Source: AC-32 sp963765785 (GTDB taxonomy: Bacteria; Actinomycetota; Thermoleophilia; Gaiellales; Gaiellaceae). Taken from it: a stretch of 64,000 bases of DNA. The DNA lies in the NCBI GenBank assembly GCA_963765785.1, contig CAVXXW010000001.1:384705-448704 (forward strand). The letters run 5' to 3'. The position numbers were made by a program, and so were the translations under genes. Below the pieces are notes generated by a model. That model was not told the origin of the DNA, did not search any database, and worked only from the letters and a program-made list of their open reading frames with translations. How positions within the stretch are numbered: the stretch's first letter is position 1; every line of letters starts with the position of its first letter. Of this stretch, positions 30,595 through 38,525 are shown in pieces.

Positions 30595-30615
30595 CTGAAA
30601 ACGGCAGATTTTCAG
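30595..30615. promoter_or_regulatory. Inverted repeat in the divergent intergenic region
   Basis: CTGAAAA and TTTTCAG form 7-bp arms around a 7-base spacer. The site lies in the 352-bp, unusually AT-rich gap (30465-30816) between the membrane-anchored regulator and the secreted-protein operon. It could be an operator for that regulator or a small hairpin in its leader. No other palindrome of this strength is seen in the gap. Confidence 0.4.
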
Positions 30616-30778
30616 CGGCGTTCCCTCATCGTTCCGGCCTTCGCGGCCCTTCGTCCAACGCTCCTCGGTAAATCGTCCAAGTAATTCCTGTGGAAAAGTT
30701 CAACGAGAACTTTCAGCCTCAGTTGCGCTTAACAGACATTTCACAGATTTGGGTACAGAGTGGTAATCAGTACTTGAA

Positions 30779-30807
30779 TTGACGGCGACAAATCTGGTAC
30801 GTTCAAT
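30779..30807 (+). promoter_or_regulatory. Sigma-70-like promoter of the secreted-protein operon
   Basis: TTGACG (30779-30784) is followed after 17 bp by TTCAAT (30802-30807). The ATG at 30817 is nine bases further on, so transcription would begin almost at the start codon and the message would be close to leaderless. This is the best -35/-10 pair seen in the window. Confidence 0.6.
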
Positions 30808-30816
30808 TTCCAGCAG

Positions 30817-31659
30817 ATGACGACAATCGACGTGACACTGACCCAGCGTCGCCTTTCCCGGCTCAGCCGGCGGGTCGCCACTCTGTTCGTCCTCTCGGCC
30901 GGCGCGTTGTGCGCACTCGCGCTGGCCGATTCCGCCTGGGCAAGCGGGTCCGGCCCCTCTCCAGACCCGCTTGCCGAGGCCCCGGATGCGGCTGCGACGG
31001 CGGCTCAGGCGATCACGCCGGCAGCGCCTGCCGACACGCAGACACCAGCGACTCCCGACCCGTCGGCGCTCGAGGCCGCGACGCAGCAGGCAGCCACAGC
31101 GGTTGCGAACGCAAGCCAGAACAACGTGCAGAACATCGTTGTGATCATCCGCATCAACAGCCCGGGCGACGACGTGATCAACCAGAGCAACACGGCGATC
31201 GCAAACGCCGTTGCTGCCAACAATTCGTCGACGAACCAGGGCAGCGGTGCCGGTTCGGCCGGCGACACCGGCCAGCCCGACGGATCGACGGGCACGACCC
31301 CCGATACAACCGCAGACGCGCCGGCAGCGTCTTCACCCCCCCCGACGACGATGCCGGCGGCTGCGGAGGCTCCTTCTGCTGCGCCGCCGCCGGCGGTCAT
31401 CGCCGCAGCACCCGAACACAAGTCTGCAGCGCCGACTTCGGAGCGCGCGCGGCCGCGAGCATTCGCAGCTGCGAAGCGCCCGTCAGGCGGCCGACCACAT
31501 CGCGCGAGCAACGCCGCGGTCGCCGAAGATTCGGCCGGGACGCCGGGCACGGGTCAGCCCGCCGCAGATCCCGGCCACCAAGTTGCGCCGCGAGAGGCCG
31601 CAACGGCCGTCCCGCGCCCGGCGAGCGCGCCCGCGCCCGCGAGCGGCGGACGACCGTGA
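30817..31659 (+). CDS. Secreted Ala/Pro-rich protein with one SPGDD Q/N-rich motif
   Basis: The 280-residue protein has a signal peptide (LFVLSAGALCALALADSAWA). A short structured core follows, with NASQNNVQNIVVIIRINSPG then DDVINQSNTAIANAVAANN, and then a long low-complexity Ala/Pro/Thr tail. The Q/N-rich core resembles, in spacing of Gln, Asn and small residues, the repeats of the 924-residue protein downstream. It likely forms part of the same surface structure. GTGA coupling links it to the next gene. No family name is offered. Confidence 0.72.
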   Translation: MTTIDVTLTQRRLSRLSRRVATLFVLSAGALCALALADSAWASGSGPSPDPLAEAPDAAATAAQAITPAAPADTQTPATPDPSALEAATQQAATAVANASQNNVQNIVVIIRINSPGDDVINQSNTAIANAVAANNSSTNQGSGAGSAGDTGQPDGSTGTTPDTTADAPAASSPPPTTMPAAAEAPSAAPPPAVIAAAPEHKSAAPTSERARPRAFAAAKRPSGGRPHRASNAAVAEDSAGTPGTGQPAADPGHQVAPREAATAVPRPASAPAPASGGRP

Positions 31660-31886
31660 CCTGGGCGCCCGTCCGTGCACGCAGGGCCGCAGCACGGGCC
31701 GGCGCCGGCGCGGCGCACCTCCTCAGCAGCTTCACCCGGCCGCCGGTGCTCCCGAGCGTCTCGGCTGACAGGGCCGACACGGTCTCGACCGTAGTCGTCC
31801 TGACGCTGGTCGCGGTTCTCCTCGCGATTCTGCTCGGCGTCGGGTCCACCTACGTCCCGGCGGTCCGGGCGTGGGCGGCTCGATGA
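31656..31886 (+). CDS. Small single-pass membrane protein, 76 aa
   Basis: The start GTG overlaps the upstream stop (GTGA) and its own stop overlaps the next ATG (ATGA), so it sits tightly in a four-gene unit. A basic N-terminus (RARRAAARAG) and a PPVLPSVSADRAD linker precede one helix, TVVVLTLVAVLLAILLGVG, and a short tail. It may anchor or guide the secreted partners. No family is recognised. Confidence 0.6.
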   Translation: MTWAPVRARRAAARAGAGAAHLLSSFTRPPVLPSVSADRADTVSTVVVLTLVAVLLAILLGVGSTYVPAVRAWAAR

Positions 31887-32770
31887 GGGTCTGGACGATT
31901 CGGGCCGCAAACCGCTCAGGCAAGCCGTTTTCACGTTGGGCATGTGTGCTGGCCGCAGCCGTCTGCGGCGCGCTGGCGGGCCCTGGTCTGGCCCGTGCCG
32001 CGAGCTCTCCTGGGCTCGGGGACGCGGAGGCCCAGATCCAGTCGGCTCTCACGCAGGTCGACGCCGTCGCGCCCGGGGCTGGCGCGGCGGTGCGGCCGGC
32101 CGTCAACCAGGCGCTCGCGACGACTTCCGCCGCCATGGCGGCCACGCCCCAGGCGCAAGCTCCCGCTCCGGCGCCTGAGCCCGCTCCGGCAGCGGCTCCG
32201 CCCGCGCCGCCGGTCCCCGCGGCTGCGCCGCCCGCACCGGCTCCGGCCCAGATCGTGAGCGACGCCGTCGCGCCCGTGCTTGCGTCGGTCGGCATACAGG
32301 TTCCCGCGATGGCCTTGCCGGGAGCCGACGAAACGCCACCACATGCACCGATCTCGCTCGCCACGCCCGCGTCTGCCGCGCCCGCCGCAGCCGGCAGCGC
32401 CCGTGCCGCGAGCGTGACCCCGGCGGCCGCCGGCGCCGCCCCTCAGGCTGCCGCCCTCACGACGCCGCGGGCGGCGGCGCCCGCCGGGGAACCGACGAAC
32501 GCCCGCAGCTCTCAGCGCGGGCGCTCGTCCGGCGCCGCGCCGGCGGGGGGCTTGCCGCCCAAGCCACTCCCGCCGGCACCTCCCGGCCCAGGCCAAGACG
32601 TCACCTCGCCCGCCCAGACCGGCGGGCAGGGCCAGCTCGTGCCGCTTCTCGTCGCGGCGCTTGCAGCGGCCCTTGGGTTGACCAGGTTCCCGTTCCGGAC
32701 CCGCCTCCTTCCGCGATCGGCCTTCCGGAGGCCGAGGCGGGTCGTGCTCCCGGTCTGGCACCCCGGCTGA
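31883..32770 (+). CDS. Secreted Ala/Pro-rich protein with C-terminal membrane anchor
   Basis: The 295-residue protein has a signal peptide (WACVLAAAVCGALAGPGLARA), then about 220 residues of Ala/Pro-rich low complexity. A C-terminal helix (LVPLLVAALAAALGLTRF) follows, then an Arg-rich tail. The layout is that of a surface protein held by a C-terminal anchor, but no LPxTG-type sortase motif is present. The start is set by ATGA coupling at 31883. Its role is probably in the same surface assembly as its neighbours. Confidence 0.68.
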   Translation: MRVWTIRAANRSGKPFSRWACVLAAAVCGALAGPGLARAASSPGLGDAEAQIQSALTQVDAVAPGAGAAVRPAVNQALATTSAAMAATPQAQAPAPAPEPAPAAAPPAPPVPAAAPPAPAPAQIVSDAVAPVLASVGIQVPAMALPGADETPPHAPISLATPASAAPAAAGSARAASVTPAAAGAAPQAAALTTPRAAAPAGEPTNARSSQRGRSSGAAPAGGLPPKPLPPAPPGPGQDVTSPAQTGGQGQLVPLLVAALAAALGLTRFPFRTRLLPRSAFRRPRRVVLPVWHPG

Positions 32771-32850
32771 GCCTCCTTCACCGGCCTACGTAGCGCGTCG
32801 TCTGCGCGGCGCGCAGCAGTTGTCCTACGCCAACGAAGGAGTCGAAAGGG

Positions 32851-35625
32851 ATGAAAGCCAAGCTACTTAGCGTGGCCGTGGCACTCGTCGCCCTTGCGAC
32901 GGCTTCCCCGGCGCTCGCGGATGCAGGATCAGGAGGTTCCGGCGGCTTCCAAGCCGGCGCCCAGAACGCGAGTACCAACCAGGGAGCCGTGGGCATCGCG
33001 GCGAGTAACCAGAACGCGGTCAACGCGAACGTGCCCGTCTCGATCGCCGGTGGCAACGTCACCGCCGGTCCGAGCACGGCCACCCAGAACGCGACGTCCA
33101 ACGCCACAGCGGACGTCTCCAACAAGGCAAAGACGGATCAGGACCAGTACCTGACCCAGAACGTCGGCCCCTCCGGCTGTTACGCCGGCTGCGGCGGTTC
33201 GGGTGGATTCCAGGCCGGAGTCCAGAACGCCCAGACCAACCAGCTGGCCGTCGGGGCGGCCATCAGCAAGCAGAACGCGGTCAACGCGAACGTGCCCGTC
33301 TCGATCGCCGGTGGGAACGTTTCCTCCGGCCCGAGCACGGCCACCCAGAACGCGACGTCCAACGCGACGACGGACGTCTCGAACCGGGCGAAGACCGATC
33401 AGGACCAGCACATGAGGCAGAACATCGACAGCGGTTGTGGTTGCGATCCCAAGGGGTCGGGCCGCAGCAACGGCAGCTCCGCGGGTAGTGGCGGCGACGG
33501 TGGATTCCAGGCCGGAGTCCAGAACGCCGAGACCAACCAGGGTGCGCTGGGTGCCGCTGTCAGTAAGCAGAACGCAGTGAACGCCAACGTCCCGGTTTCG
33601 ATCGCGGGCGGCAACGTCACTTCCGGCCCGAGCACCGCGACGCAGAACGCGACCTCGACGGCCACGACCGACGTCTCGAACAAGGCGAAGACCGACCAGG
33701 ACCAGTCGCTGAAGCAGAACATCGGCAGCGGCTGTGGTTGCGATTCGAAGGGTTCGTACGACCCCAAGGGCTCCTCCGACCACTCCAGCGGCTGTGTCGC
33801 CGGTTGTGGCGGCGCGGGCGGCTTCCAGCTGGGCGTCCAGAACGCTGAGACGAACCAGTTCGCCGCAGGGCTCTCGAAGAGCGACCAGAACGCGGTCAAC
33901 GCGAACGTGCCCGTCTCGATCGCCGGTGGGAACGTCTCCTCCGGCCCGAGCACGGCCACGCAGAACGCGACGTCCACCGCTACGACGGACGTCTCGAACA
34001 AGGCCAAGACCGACCAGGATCAGCACCTGACGCAGAACATCGGCGGCGGGTCGTGCCTGGCCGGCTGCGGCGGTGCAGGCGGCTTCCAGCTGGGTGTCCA
34101 GAAGGCCGACACCAATCAGTGGGCCGCCGGGGCTGCGTTCAGCAACCAGAACGCCGTCAACTCGAACACGCCCGCCTCGACCGCCGGTGGGAACATCTCC
34201 TCCGGCCCGAGCACGGCGACGCAGAACGCGACGTCCAACGCCACCACCGACGTCTCGAACAAGGCCAAGACCGACCAGAACCAGTGGCTGACGCAGAACG
34301 TCGGCAGCGGCTGCGGGTGCGACTCGAAGGACTCGCGCTCGTCGTCCGGGCCGAGCGGCTGCATCGCGGGCTGCGGCGGTGCCGGTGGGTTCCAGGTCGG
34401 CCTGCAGAACGCCGAGACGAACCAGTGGGCCGCGGGGCTCTCCAAGAGCGACCAGAACGCGGTCAACGGCAACTCGCCCGCCTCGACCGCCGGTGGGAAC
34501 ATTTCCTCCGGCCCGAGCACGGCGACGCAGAACGCGACGTCCAACGCCACCACCGACGTCTCGAACAAGGCCAAGACCAACCAGGATCAGGGACTGACGC
34601 AGAACATCGGCGGCGGGTCCTGCCTGTTTGGTTGCGGCGGCCCCGGCGGCTTCCAGGCCGGGATCCAGAACGCCGAGACGAAGCAAGGTGCGCTCGGGAT
34701 CGCGTATAGCGACCAGAACGCCGTCAACGGCAACTCGCCCGCCTCGACCGCCGGTGGGAACATCTACGCCGGCCCGAGCACGGCGACGCAGAACGCGACG
34801 TCCAACGCGACGACGGACGTCTCGAACCGCGCGAAGACCGACCAGAACCAGTACCTGACGCAGAACGTCGGCAGCGGCTGCGGCTGTGACTCGAAGGGCT
34901 CGTACGACCCGAAGGGTTACGGCTCGTCCTCCGACCACAACCGCGGCTGTGTCGCCGGTTGTGGCGGTGCGGGCGGCTTCCAGGTCGGCCTGCAGAACGC
35001 CCAGACGAACCAGTGGGCTGCGGGGATCGCGCTGAGCGACCAGAACGCGGTCAACGGCAACTCGCCCGCCTCGACCGCCGGTGGGAACATCACCTCCGGC
35101 CCGAGCACGGCGACGCAGAACGCGACGTCCAACGCAACCGCGGACGTCTCGAACAAGGCCAAGACCAACCAGGACCAGCACCTCCGCCAGGACATCGGCG
35201 GCGGCTCGTGCCTGGCCGGTTGCGGCGGGCCCGGTGGGTTCCAGCTCGGCTTGCAGAACGCCGAGACGAACCAGTGGGCCGCCGGGATCGCGCTGAGCTA
35301 CCAGAACGCGGTCAACGGCAACTCGCCTTCCTCGACCGCCGGTGGGAACATCGCCTCCGGCCCGAGCACGGCGACGCAGAACGCCTCGTCGACGGGGTAC
35401 ACGGACACCTCCAACCGCGCGAAGACCGATCAGGACCAGGGTCAGAACCAGTCCATCGGCAAGTCGTGCGGCGAGAAGTGCGGGCCCACGGGCATCCGCT
35501 CGGAGGCTCCGACCGCCGGCGGCGCGAGCTACGACGGCTCGCAGCTGGGCAGCCAGGGCAGCAACTCCGGTGATCTCGCGAAGAGCGATCACAACCGCGA
35601 GCAGCAGCCGATCCGGCAGAGCTAG
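32851..35625 (+). CDS. Giant secreted repeat protein, nine Q/N-rich Cys-bearing repeats (924 aa)
   Basis: A signal peptide (VALVALATASPALADAG) is followed by nine repeats. Each has FQxGxQNAxTNQ, an SxQNAVNxN segment, then AGGNxxxGPSTATQNA, TSNATTDVSNKAKTDQDQ and a Cys pair. The GGN triplets fall at residues 67, 154, 253, 359, 446, 548, 635, 744 and 831. Steps are 87, 99, 106, 87, 102, 87, 109 and 87, so 87-residue units alternate with longer ones. Repeats 1-4 carry NVPVSIAGG and 5-9 mostly NSPASTAGG. The Gln/Asn ladder resembles curlin-type amyloid repeats, but that is inference. AAGGAGTCGAAAGGG precedes the ATG, and a perfect hairpin follows the gene. Confidence 0.85.
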   Translation: MKAKLLSVAVALVALATASPALADAGSGGSGGFQAGAQNASTNQGAVGIAASNQNAVNANVPVSIAGGNVTAGPSTATQNATSNATADVSNKAKTDQDQYLTQNVGPSGCYAGCGGSGGFQAGVQNAQTNQLAVGAAISKQNAVNANVPVSIAGGNVSSGPSTATQNATSNATTDVSNRAKTDQDQHMRQNIDSGCGCDPKGSGRSNGSSAGSGGDGGFQAGVQNAETNQGALGAAVSKQNAVNANVPVSIAGGNVTSGPSTATQNATSTATTDVSNKAKTDQDQSLKQNIGSGCGCDSKGSYDPKGSSDHSSGCVAGCGGAGGFQLGVQNAETNQFAAGLSKSDQNAVNANVPVSIAGGNVSSGPSTATQNATSTATTDVSNKAKTDQDQHLTQNIGGGSCLAGCGGAGGFQLGVQKADTNQWAAGAAFSNQNAVNSNTPASTAGGNISSGPSTATQNATSNATTDVSNKAKTDQNQWLTQNVGSGCGCDSKDSRSSSGPSGCIAGCGGAGGFQVGLQNAETNQWAAGLSKSDQNAVNGNSPASTAGGNISSGPSTATQNATSNATTDVSNKAKTNQDQGLTQNIGGGSCLFGCGGPGGFQAGIQNAETKQGALGIAYSDQNAVNGNSPASTAGGNIYAGPSTATQNATSNATTDVSNRAKTDQNQYLTQNVGSGCGCDSKGSYDPKGYGSSSDHNRGCVAGCGGAGGFQVGLQNAQTNQWAAGIALSDQNAVNGNSPASTAGGNITSGPSTATQNATSNATADVSNKAKTNQDQHLRQDIGGGSCLAGCGGPGGFQLGLQNAETNQWAAGIALSYQNAVNGNSPSSTAGGNIASGPSTATQNASSTGYTDTSNRAKTDQDQGQNQSIGKSCGEKCGPTGIRSEAPTAGGASYDGSQLGSQGSNSGDLAKSDHNREQQPIRQS
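32935..35470 (+). repeat. Nine tandem coding repeats (261 nt units alternating with about 300-330 nt units)
   Basis: The same DNA blocks recur, such as GTCAACGGCAACTCGCC and GGCCCGAGCACGGC. Four steps are exactly 261 nt; the others are 297, 318, 306 and 327 nt. The longer units have an added SGCGCD-x-KGS linker, sometimes with a second C-x3-C. Units 5-6 and 7-8 look like copies of a two-unit block, which indicates growth by unequal crossing-over. Confidence 0.85.
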
Positions 35626-35635
35626 TGAGAGCGAC

Positions 35636-35668
35636 GAGAGGGCCGCGGCACGCCGCCGCGGCCCTCTC
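35636..35668 (+). terminator. Strong hairpin after the repeat-protein gene
   Basis: Perfect 14-bp arms GAGAGGGCCGCGGC (35636-35649) and GCCGCGGCCCTCTC (35655-35668) enclose the loop ACGCC. There is no T-run, which is usual for terminators in such G+C-rich genomes. It lies 11 bases after the repeat gene and before the convergent gene ending at 35683, so it may stop both. Confidence 0.75.
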
Positions 35669-35682
35669 AAGCTCCTGGACCC

Positions 35683-36765
35683 CTAGCGCACCGTGATGGT
35701 GCGGATGCGCCCGTGGCCGTGGACGTTCTCCGCCCACGCGATCCGGCGCCCCGTGATCGAGAGCCCAACCGGCGTCGCCGCGCCGCGGGCCATCAGGACC
35801 GACGTTCGGCCTCGCTGCAGGTAGATCGACGATGCGACGCGGAAGACGATCCCGCCGCTGCTCGTCGTCAGGTCCGTCGCCCCGGGGGAGAGCACACCGC
35901 TGGTGCCGAGATACGTGCCGTTTCGCCCGTCGTAACGGAGGATCTCCCGGGTGCCCTCCGGGCGCTCGAGCAGCACCGTCAGCTTGTGTCCGTTCAGCGA
36001 CACGCCGCGTACGAGGCCGACCAGTGGGATGCGCGCAAGCAAGTGACCGTTCAGATCGGAGACCTCCACCGGCCCGTCCTCGATGACGCGTGGTACCACC
36101 GCTTGCGGCAGGGTCGGCGAGCGCGCGGGTGCCACGGCCACTCGTCCGTCCCCCACGGCAAAGAGAGCCGGGGGAGGCACGGCGGGCACGAGCGACGGCT
36201 CGACGCCCTCCACGACGAGCGACACGCCTCCGCCGACGATGTCCATCGGGCAACTGCCGAGCGGGTTGCAAATCTCGCAAAGGCCGAGCGGCAGGTGGGT
36301 GCATTGCGCGTCCACCCAGCCGAAGGCCAGCGTTGAGGCGTCGCTGCCGAGCCCGTCGAACCGCTGTCCGTCCCCGATACCTCGTGCGCCGCCTTCGAGC
36401 AGCGCTGCACCGCTCGGCTTCACACCGAGGCCACCCACCGAGATCGCCGTCTCGTAGCTGTTGCCGCCGCTGTCGTAGGCCCAGAGCGCACGGGTTCCGG
36501 CCACCGAGATCACCGCGCCATAGGCGCGATCCGGCGGGTCGACCTTGCCGACGACGACGCTCTTGCCGCTCGGTAGCCGTTCCATGCGGACGCGCCCGTC
36601 GTCTGCGATCCAGCCGAGCGCCGATGAGCTCTGCGCAAAGGCGTAGATGCGGTGGCTCGAGGTGACGAGAGTCTTCGGGGCGGGCGGCTTCGCCGTCGCG
36701 GCCGCGGCACTTAGGACCAGCGAGAGTACTGCGAGGAGCCAGGCCGACGTGTAGAGCCGTCGCAT
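35683..36765 (-). CDS. Secreted protein, probably beta-propeller-like
   Basis: The 360-residue protein has a signal peptide (LLAVLSLVLSAAAATA). Short repeated strands follow with patterns such as AYDSGGNSY, VSDLNGHLLARIPL, LRYDGRNGTYLG and RRIAWAENV, as in WD/YVTN-type propellers. One Cys-rich stretch (CTHLPLGLCEICNPLGSC) interrupts it. It is convergent to the repeat-protein gene. No catalytic motif is seen, so a binding or structural role at the cell surface is likely. Confidence 0.7.
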   Translation of the reverse strand: MRRLYTSAWLLAVLSLVLSAAAATAKPPAPKTLVTSSHRIYAFAQSSSALGWIADDGRVRMERLPSGKSVVVGKVDPPDRAYGAVISVAGTRALWAYDSGGNSYETAISVGGLGVKPSGAALLEGGARGIGDGQRFDGLGSDASTLAFGWVDAQCTHLPLGLCEICNPLGSCPMDIVGGGVSLVVEGVEPSLVPAVPPPALFAVGDGRVAVAPARSPTLPQAVVPRVIEDGPVEVSDLNGHLLARIPLVGLVRGVSLNGHKLTVLLERPEGTREILRYDGRNGTYLGTSGVLSPGATDLTTSSGGIVFRVASSIYLQRGRTSVLMARGAATPVGLSITGRRIAWAENVHGHGRIRTITVR

Positions 36766-36855
36766 GTTCCTTACCTCCGGTGGAGATGGTCGCGCGGGCG
36801 CCCTGCGCGGGCATCCGCGGCGGCGCTGATCCGCGTGCTCGAATCTACGGAGGCG

Positions 36856-36957
36856 CTAGCGGCGCTTGGCGAGCGCCTTCACGAGCCGGCGCTCGACGAG
36901 GAACGCGACCATGCTCATCAGCATCCCGAGGAACGCGCGTTCGAGCCGACGCCGCAT
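36856..36957 (-). CDS. Tiny membrane-associated peptide, 33 aa
   Basis: An ATG-started frame encodes a basic N-terminus (MRRRLERAF), a hydrophobic stretch rich in Met (LGMLMSMVAFLV) and a basic end (VKALAKRR). It starts nine bases after the DUF6510 gene stops, so it is probably the last gene of that minus-strand operon. The amphipathic layout suggests a membrane peptide. The family is unknown. Confidence 0.45.
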   Translation of the reverse strand: MRRRLERAFLGMLMSMVAFLVERRLVKALAKRR

Positions 36958-36966
36958 CGGCCGAGC

Positions 36967-37224
36967 CTACAGCTCCAGCCCGCGCGTCCCGCTCAGGTCG
37001 ACGCGGGCTCGCTCCGGGCCGCGGACGATCGTGATCATCACCTCGTGGCAGTGCCGGCAGCGGACGACGACGCCCGGGCAGTCCACGTAGACGTCGAGGC
37101 GGGCGACCTCCTCGCGTGCGCCACAGCCGGCGCAGATGCACGGCGCCGCGGTCAGCTCCACGCCGAACAGCTCGAGCAGCAGCCCGCCGATCGCGTTGCC
37201 GTCGAGGGTACGCGGGTCCGTCAT
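36967..37224 (-). CDS. DUF6510-type small zinc-binding protein
   Basis: The 85-residue protein opens LDGNAIGGLLLELFGVEL and has two Cys pairs, CICAGCG and CRHC, spaced like a zinc ribbon. DUF6510 proteins of this look are common in actinobacteria beside flavin and molybdenum oxidoreductases, as here. ATG 37224 overlaps the end of the flavoreductase gene. A zinc-binding accessory role is likely but not shown. Confidence 0.78.
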   Translation of the reverse strand: MTDPRTLDGNAIGGLLLELFGVELTAAPCICAGCGAREEVARLDVYVDCPGVVVRCRHCHEVMITIVRGPERARVDLSGTRGLEL

Positions 37225-37874
37225 CCTGTCGCTCCGAAGCGCTCGGTCCGGATCCACATCGGGTCGTAGCCGAGCCGCACGAGCCCGTCGGCCGCGGCGT
37301 CGACGAAGCGGGTCGAGCCGCAGACGTACACGCGCGGGCGGTCGCCGGCTGCGAACGCGACCTCTCGAAGGAGATCGTCGTCGATCCGCCGCGAGTACCC
37401 GGTCCAGCCGGGCGGCTGCTGCCGCGTCAGCGTGTAGACGACGTCGAGCCCGAGTGTCGCGAGCTCGTCGCGGTAGATCACGTCGTCCCACGTGCGCGAC
37501 GAGTAGACCAGCTTCATCGGGGCGGTCCCGCCGACCCGCGCCCGCTCGCGCGCCATCGCCGCGAGCGGTACCACGCCGGAGCCGCCGCCCACGAGCAGCA
37601 CCGGCTCGGGCTCGTCGCCGTCCCAGACGAAGTAGCCGCCGATCGGCCCGCGGACCTCGAAGACGTCGCCCCTACGCACCTCGTCCACGAGGTACGGGGA
37701 GACTTCGCCATCCTCGAGGCGCTCGACCGTGATCGCGAGCGGCTCGCCCGGCGCCGACGCGATCGAGTACGAGCGCTCGGCCTGGTAGCCGTCCTCGGAC
37801 GTCAGCCGGACGTCGAGATGCTGGCCGGCGCGGTGGCCACCCCAGCCGTCGACATCCAGCTCCAGCGTTCGCAC
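37221..37874 (-). CDS. Ferredoxin-reductase-type FAD/NAD(P)-binding oxidoreductase; N-terminus probably frameshifted
   Basis: The frame shows an FAD-binding barrel (GQHLDVRLT, AERSYSIASAPGE: the RxYS motif), a nucleotide loop LLVGGGSGVVPLAAM and a terminal VYVCGSTRF. There is no iron-sulfur domain. GTG 37874 gives 217 residues but cuts into the barrel. Another frame upstream reads LTWLAATVAAD from a CTG at 37926 that overlaps the previous stop. Removing one base near 37895 joins it to RGETARVRTLELDV. The gene is therefore probably 37221-37926 with one extra base. It likely shuttles electrons for the molybdenum enzyme upstream. Confidence 0.85.
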   Translation of the reverse strand: MRTLELDVDGWGGHRAGQHLDVRLTSEDGYQAERSYSIASAPGEPLAITVERLEDGEVSPYLVDEVRRGDVFEVRGPIGGYFVWDGDEPEPVLLVGGGSGVVPLAAMARERARVGGTAPMKLVYSSRTWDDVIYRDELATLGLDVVYTLTRQQPPGWTGYSRRIDDDLLREVAFAAGDRPRVYVCGSTRFVDAAADGLVRLGYDPMWIRTERFGATG

Positions 37875-37922
37875 CCGGGCCGTCTCCCCACGCGTCGGCT
37901 GCGACCGTTGCCGCGAGCCACG

Positions 37923-38525
37923 TCAGTCGCCCCAGTACCGCTGTTCCTTCCAAGGGTCTCCATACAGGTTGTAGCCGTTCTGCTCCCAGAATCCGGGCTC
38001 GTCTTCGTCGAGCAGGCGCAGCCCGCGCACCCACTTCGCGCTCTTCCAGAAGTAGAGGTGCGGCACGAGCAGCCGTGCGGGGCCGCCGTGCTCGGGCTCC
38101 AACGGCTCGCCGTCGTACGAGTACGCGACCCAGGCCTTGCCGTCGCTCAGGTCCTCCACGGGGACGTTCGTCGTGTAGCCGCCGTCGGAGAAGGCGAGCG
38201 CGTAGTCCTTGTCGTGGTCGACCGCGCCGAGGAGCGTGTCCACGGAAACGCCCTGCCAGGCCGTGTCGAGCTTCGACCACTTCGTCACGCAGTGGATGTC
38301 GACCGTGACCTCCTCGCTCGGCAGCGCCTGGAGCTCCTCCCACGTCCAGCGCACGGGCTCGGAGCCGCCGTCGATCGTGAACGTCCACTCCTCGAGCGGC
38401 GTGTGCGGCGTCGGCCCGGCCGAGAGCACCGGGAAGTCGTCGGTCAGGTACTGCCCCGGCGGGACGCGGTCGGGCGGCCCGTCCTGGCGCCGCCCGCGGA
38501 ACCCGCGCGAGATGATCGGGGTCAC
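37923..38525 (-). CDS. Sulfite-oxidase-family molybdopterin oxidoreductase
   Basis: The 200-residue protein has only the Mo-pterin domain. The Cys in VDIHCVTKWSKLDTAWQGV should bind molybdenum, and EHGGPARLLVPHLYFWKSAKW is the conserved pterin-binding segment. This short form resembles YedY/MsrP-type reductases more than full sulfite oxidases. No signal peptide is seen, so it may be cytosolic. It overlaps the lactonase gene by GTGA and is followed by the flavoreductase, a plausible electron partner. The substrate is unknown. Confidence 0.88.
   Translation of the reverse strand: MTPIISRGFRGRRQDGPPDRVPPGQYLTDDFPVLSAGPTPHTPLEEWTFTIDGGSEPVRWTWEELQALPSEEVTVDIHCVTKWSKLDTAWQGVSVDTLLGAVDHDKDYALAFSDGGYTTNVPVEDLSDGKAWVAYSYDGEPLEPEHGGPARLLVPHLYFWKSAKWVRGLRLLDEDEPGFWEQNGYNLYGDPWKEQRYWGD

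Noticed and set aside
32851..35625. CRISPR array or DNA satellite
   Set aside because: The repeats are in frame, 87-109 codons long and under protein constraint; no short repeat/spacer structure exists.
32929..35670. 913-residue open frame on the minus strand opposite the repeat protein
   Set aside because: It follows from the periodic repeat DNA and high G+C codon bias. It has no signal, no start context and an Arg/Val/Leu-biased shadow composition.
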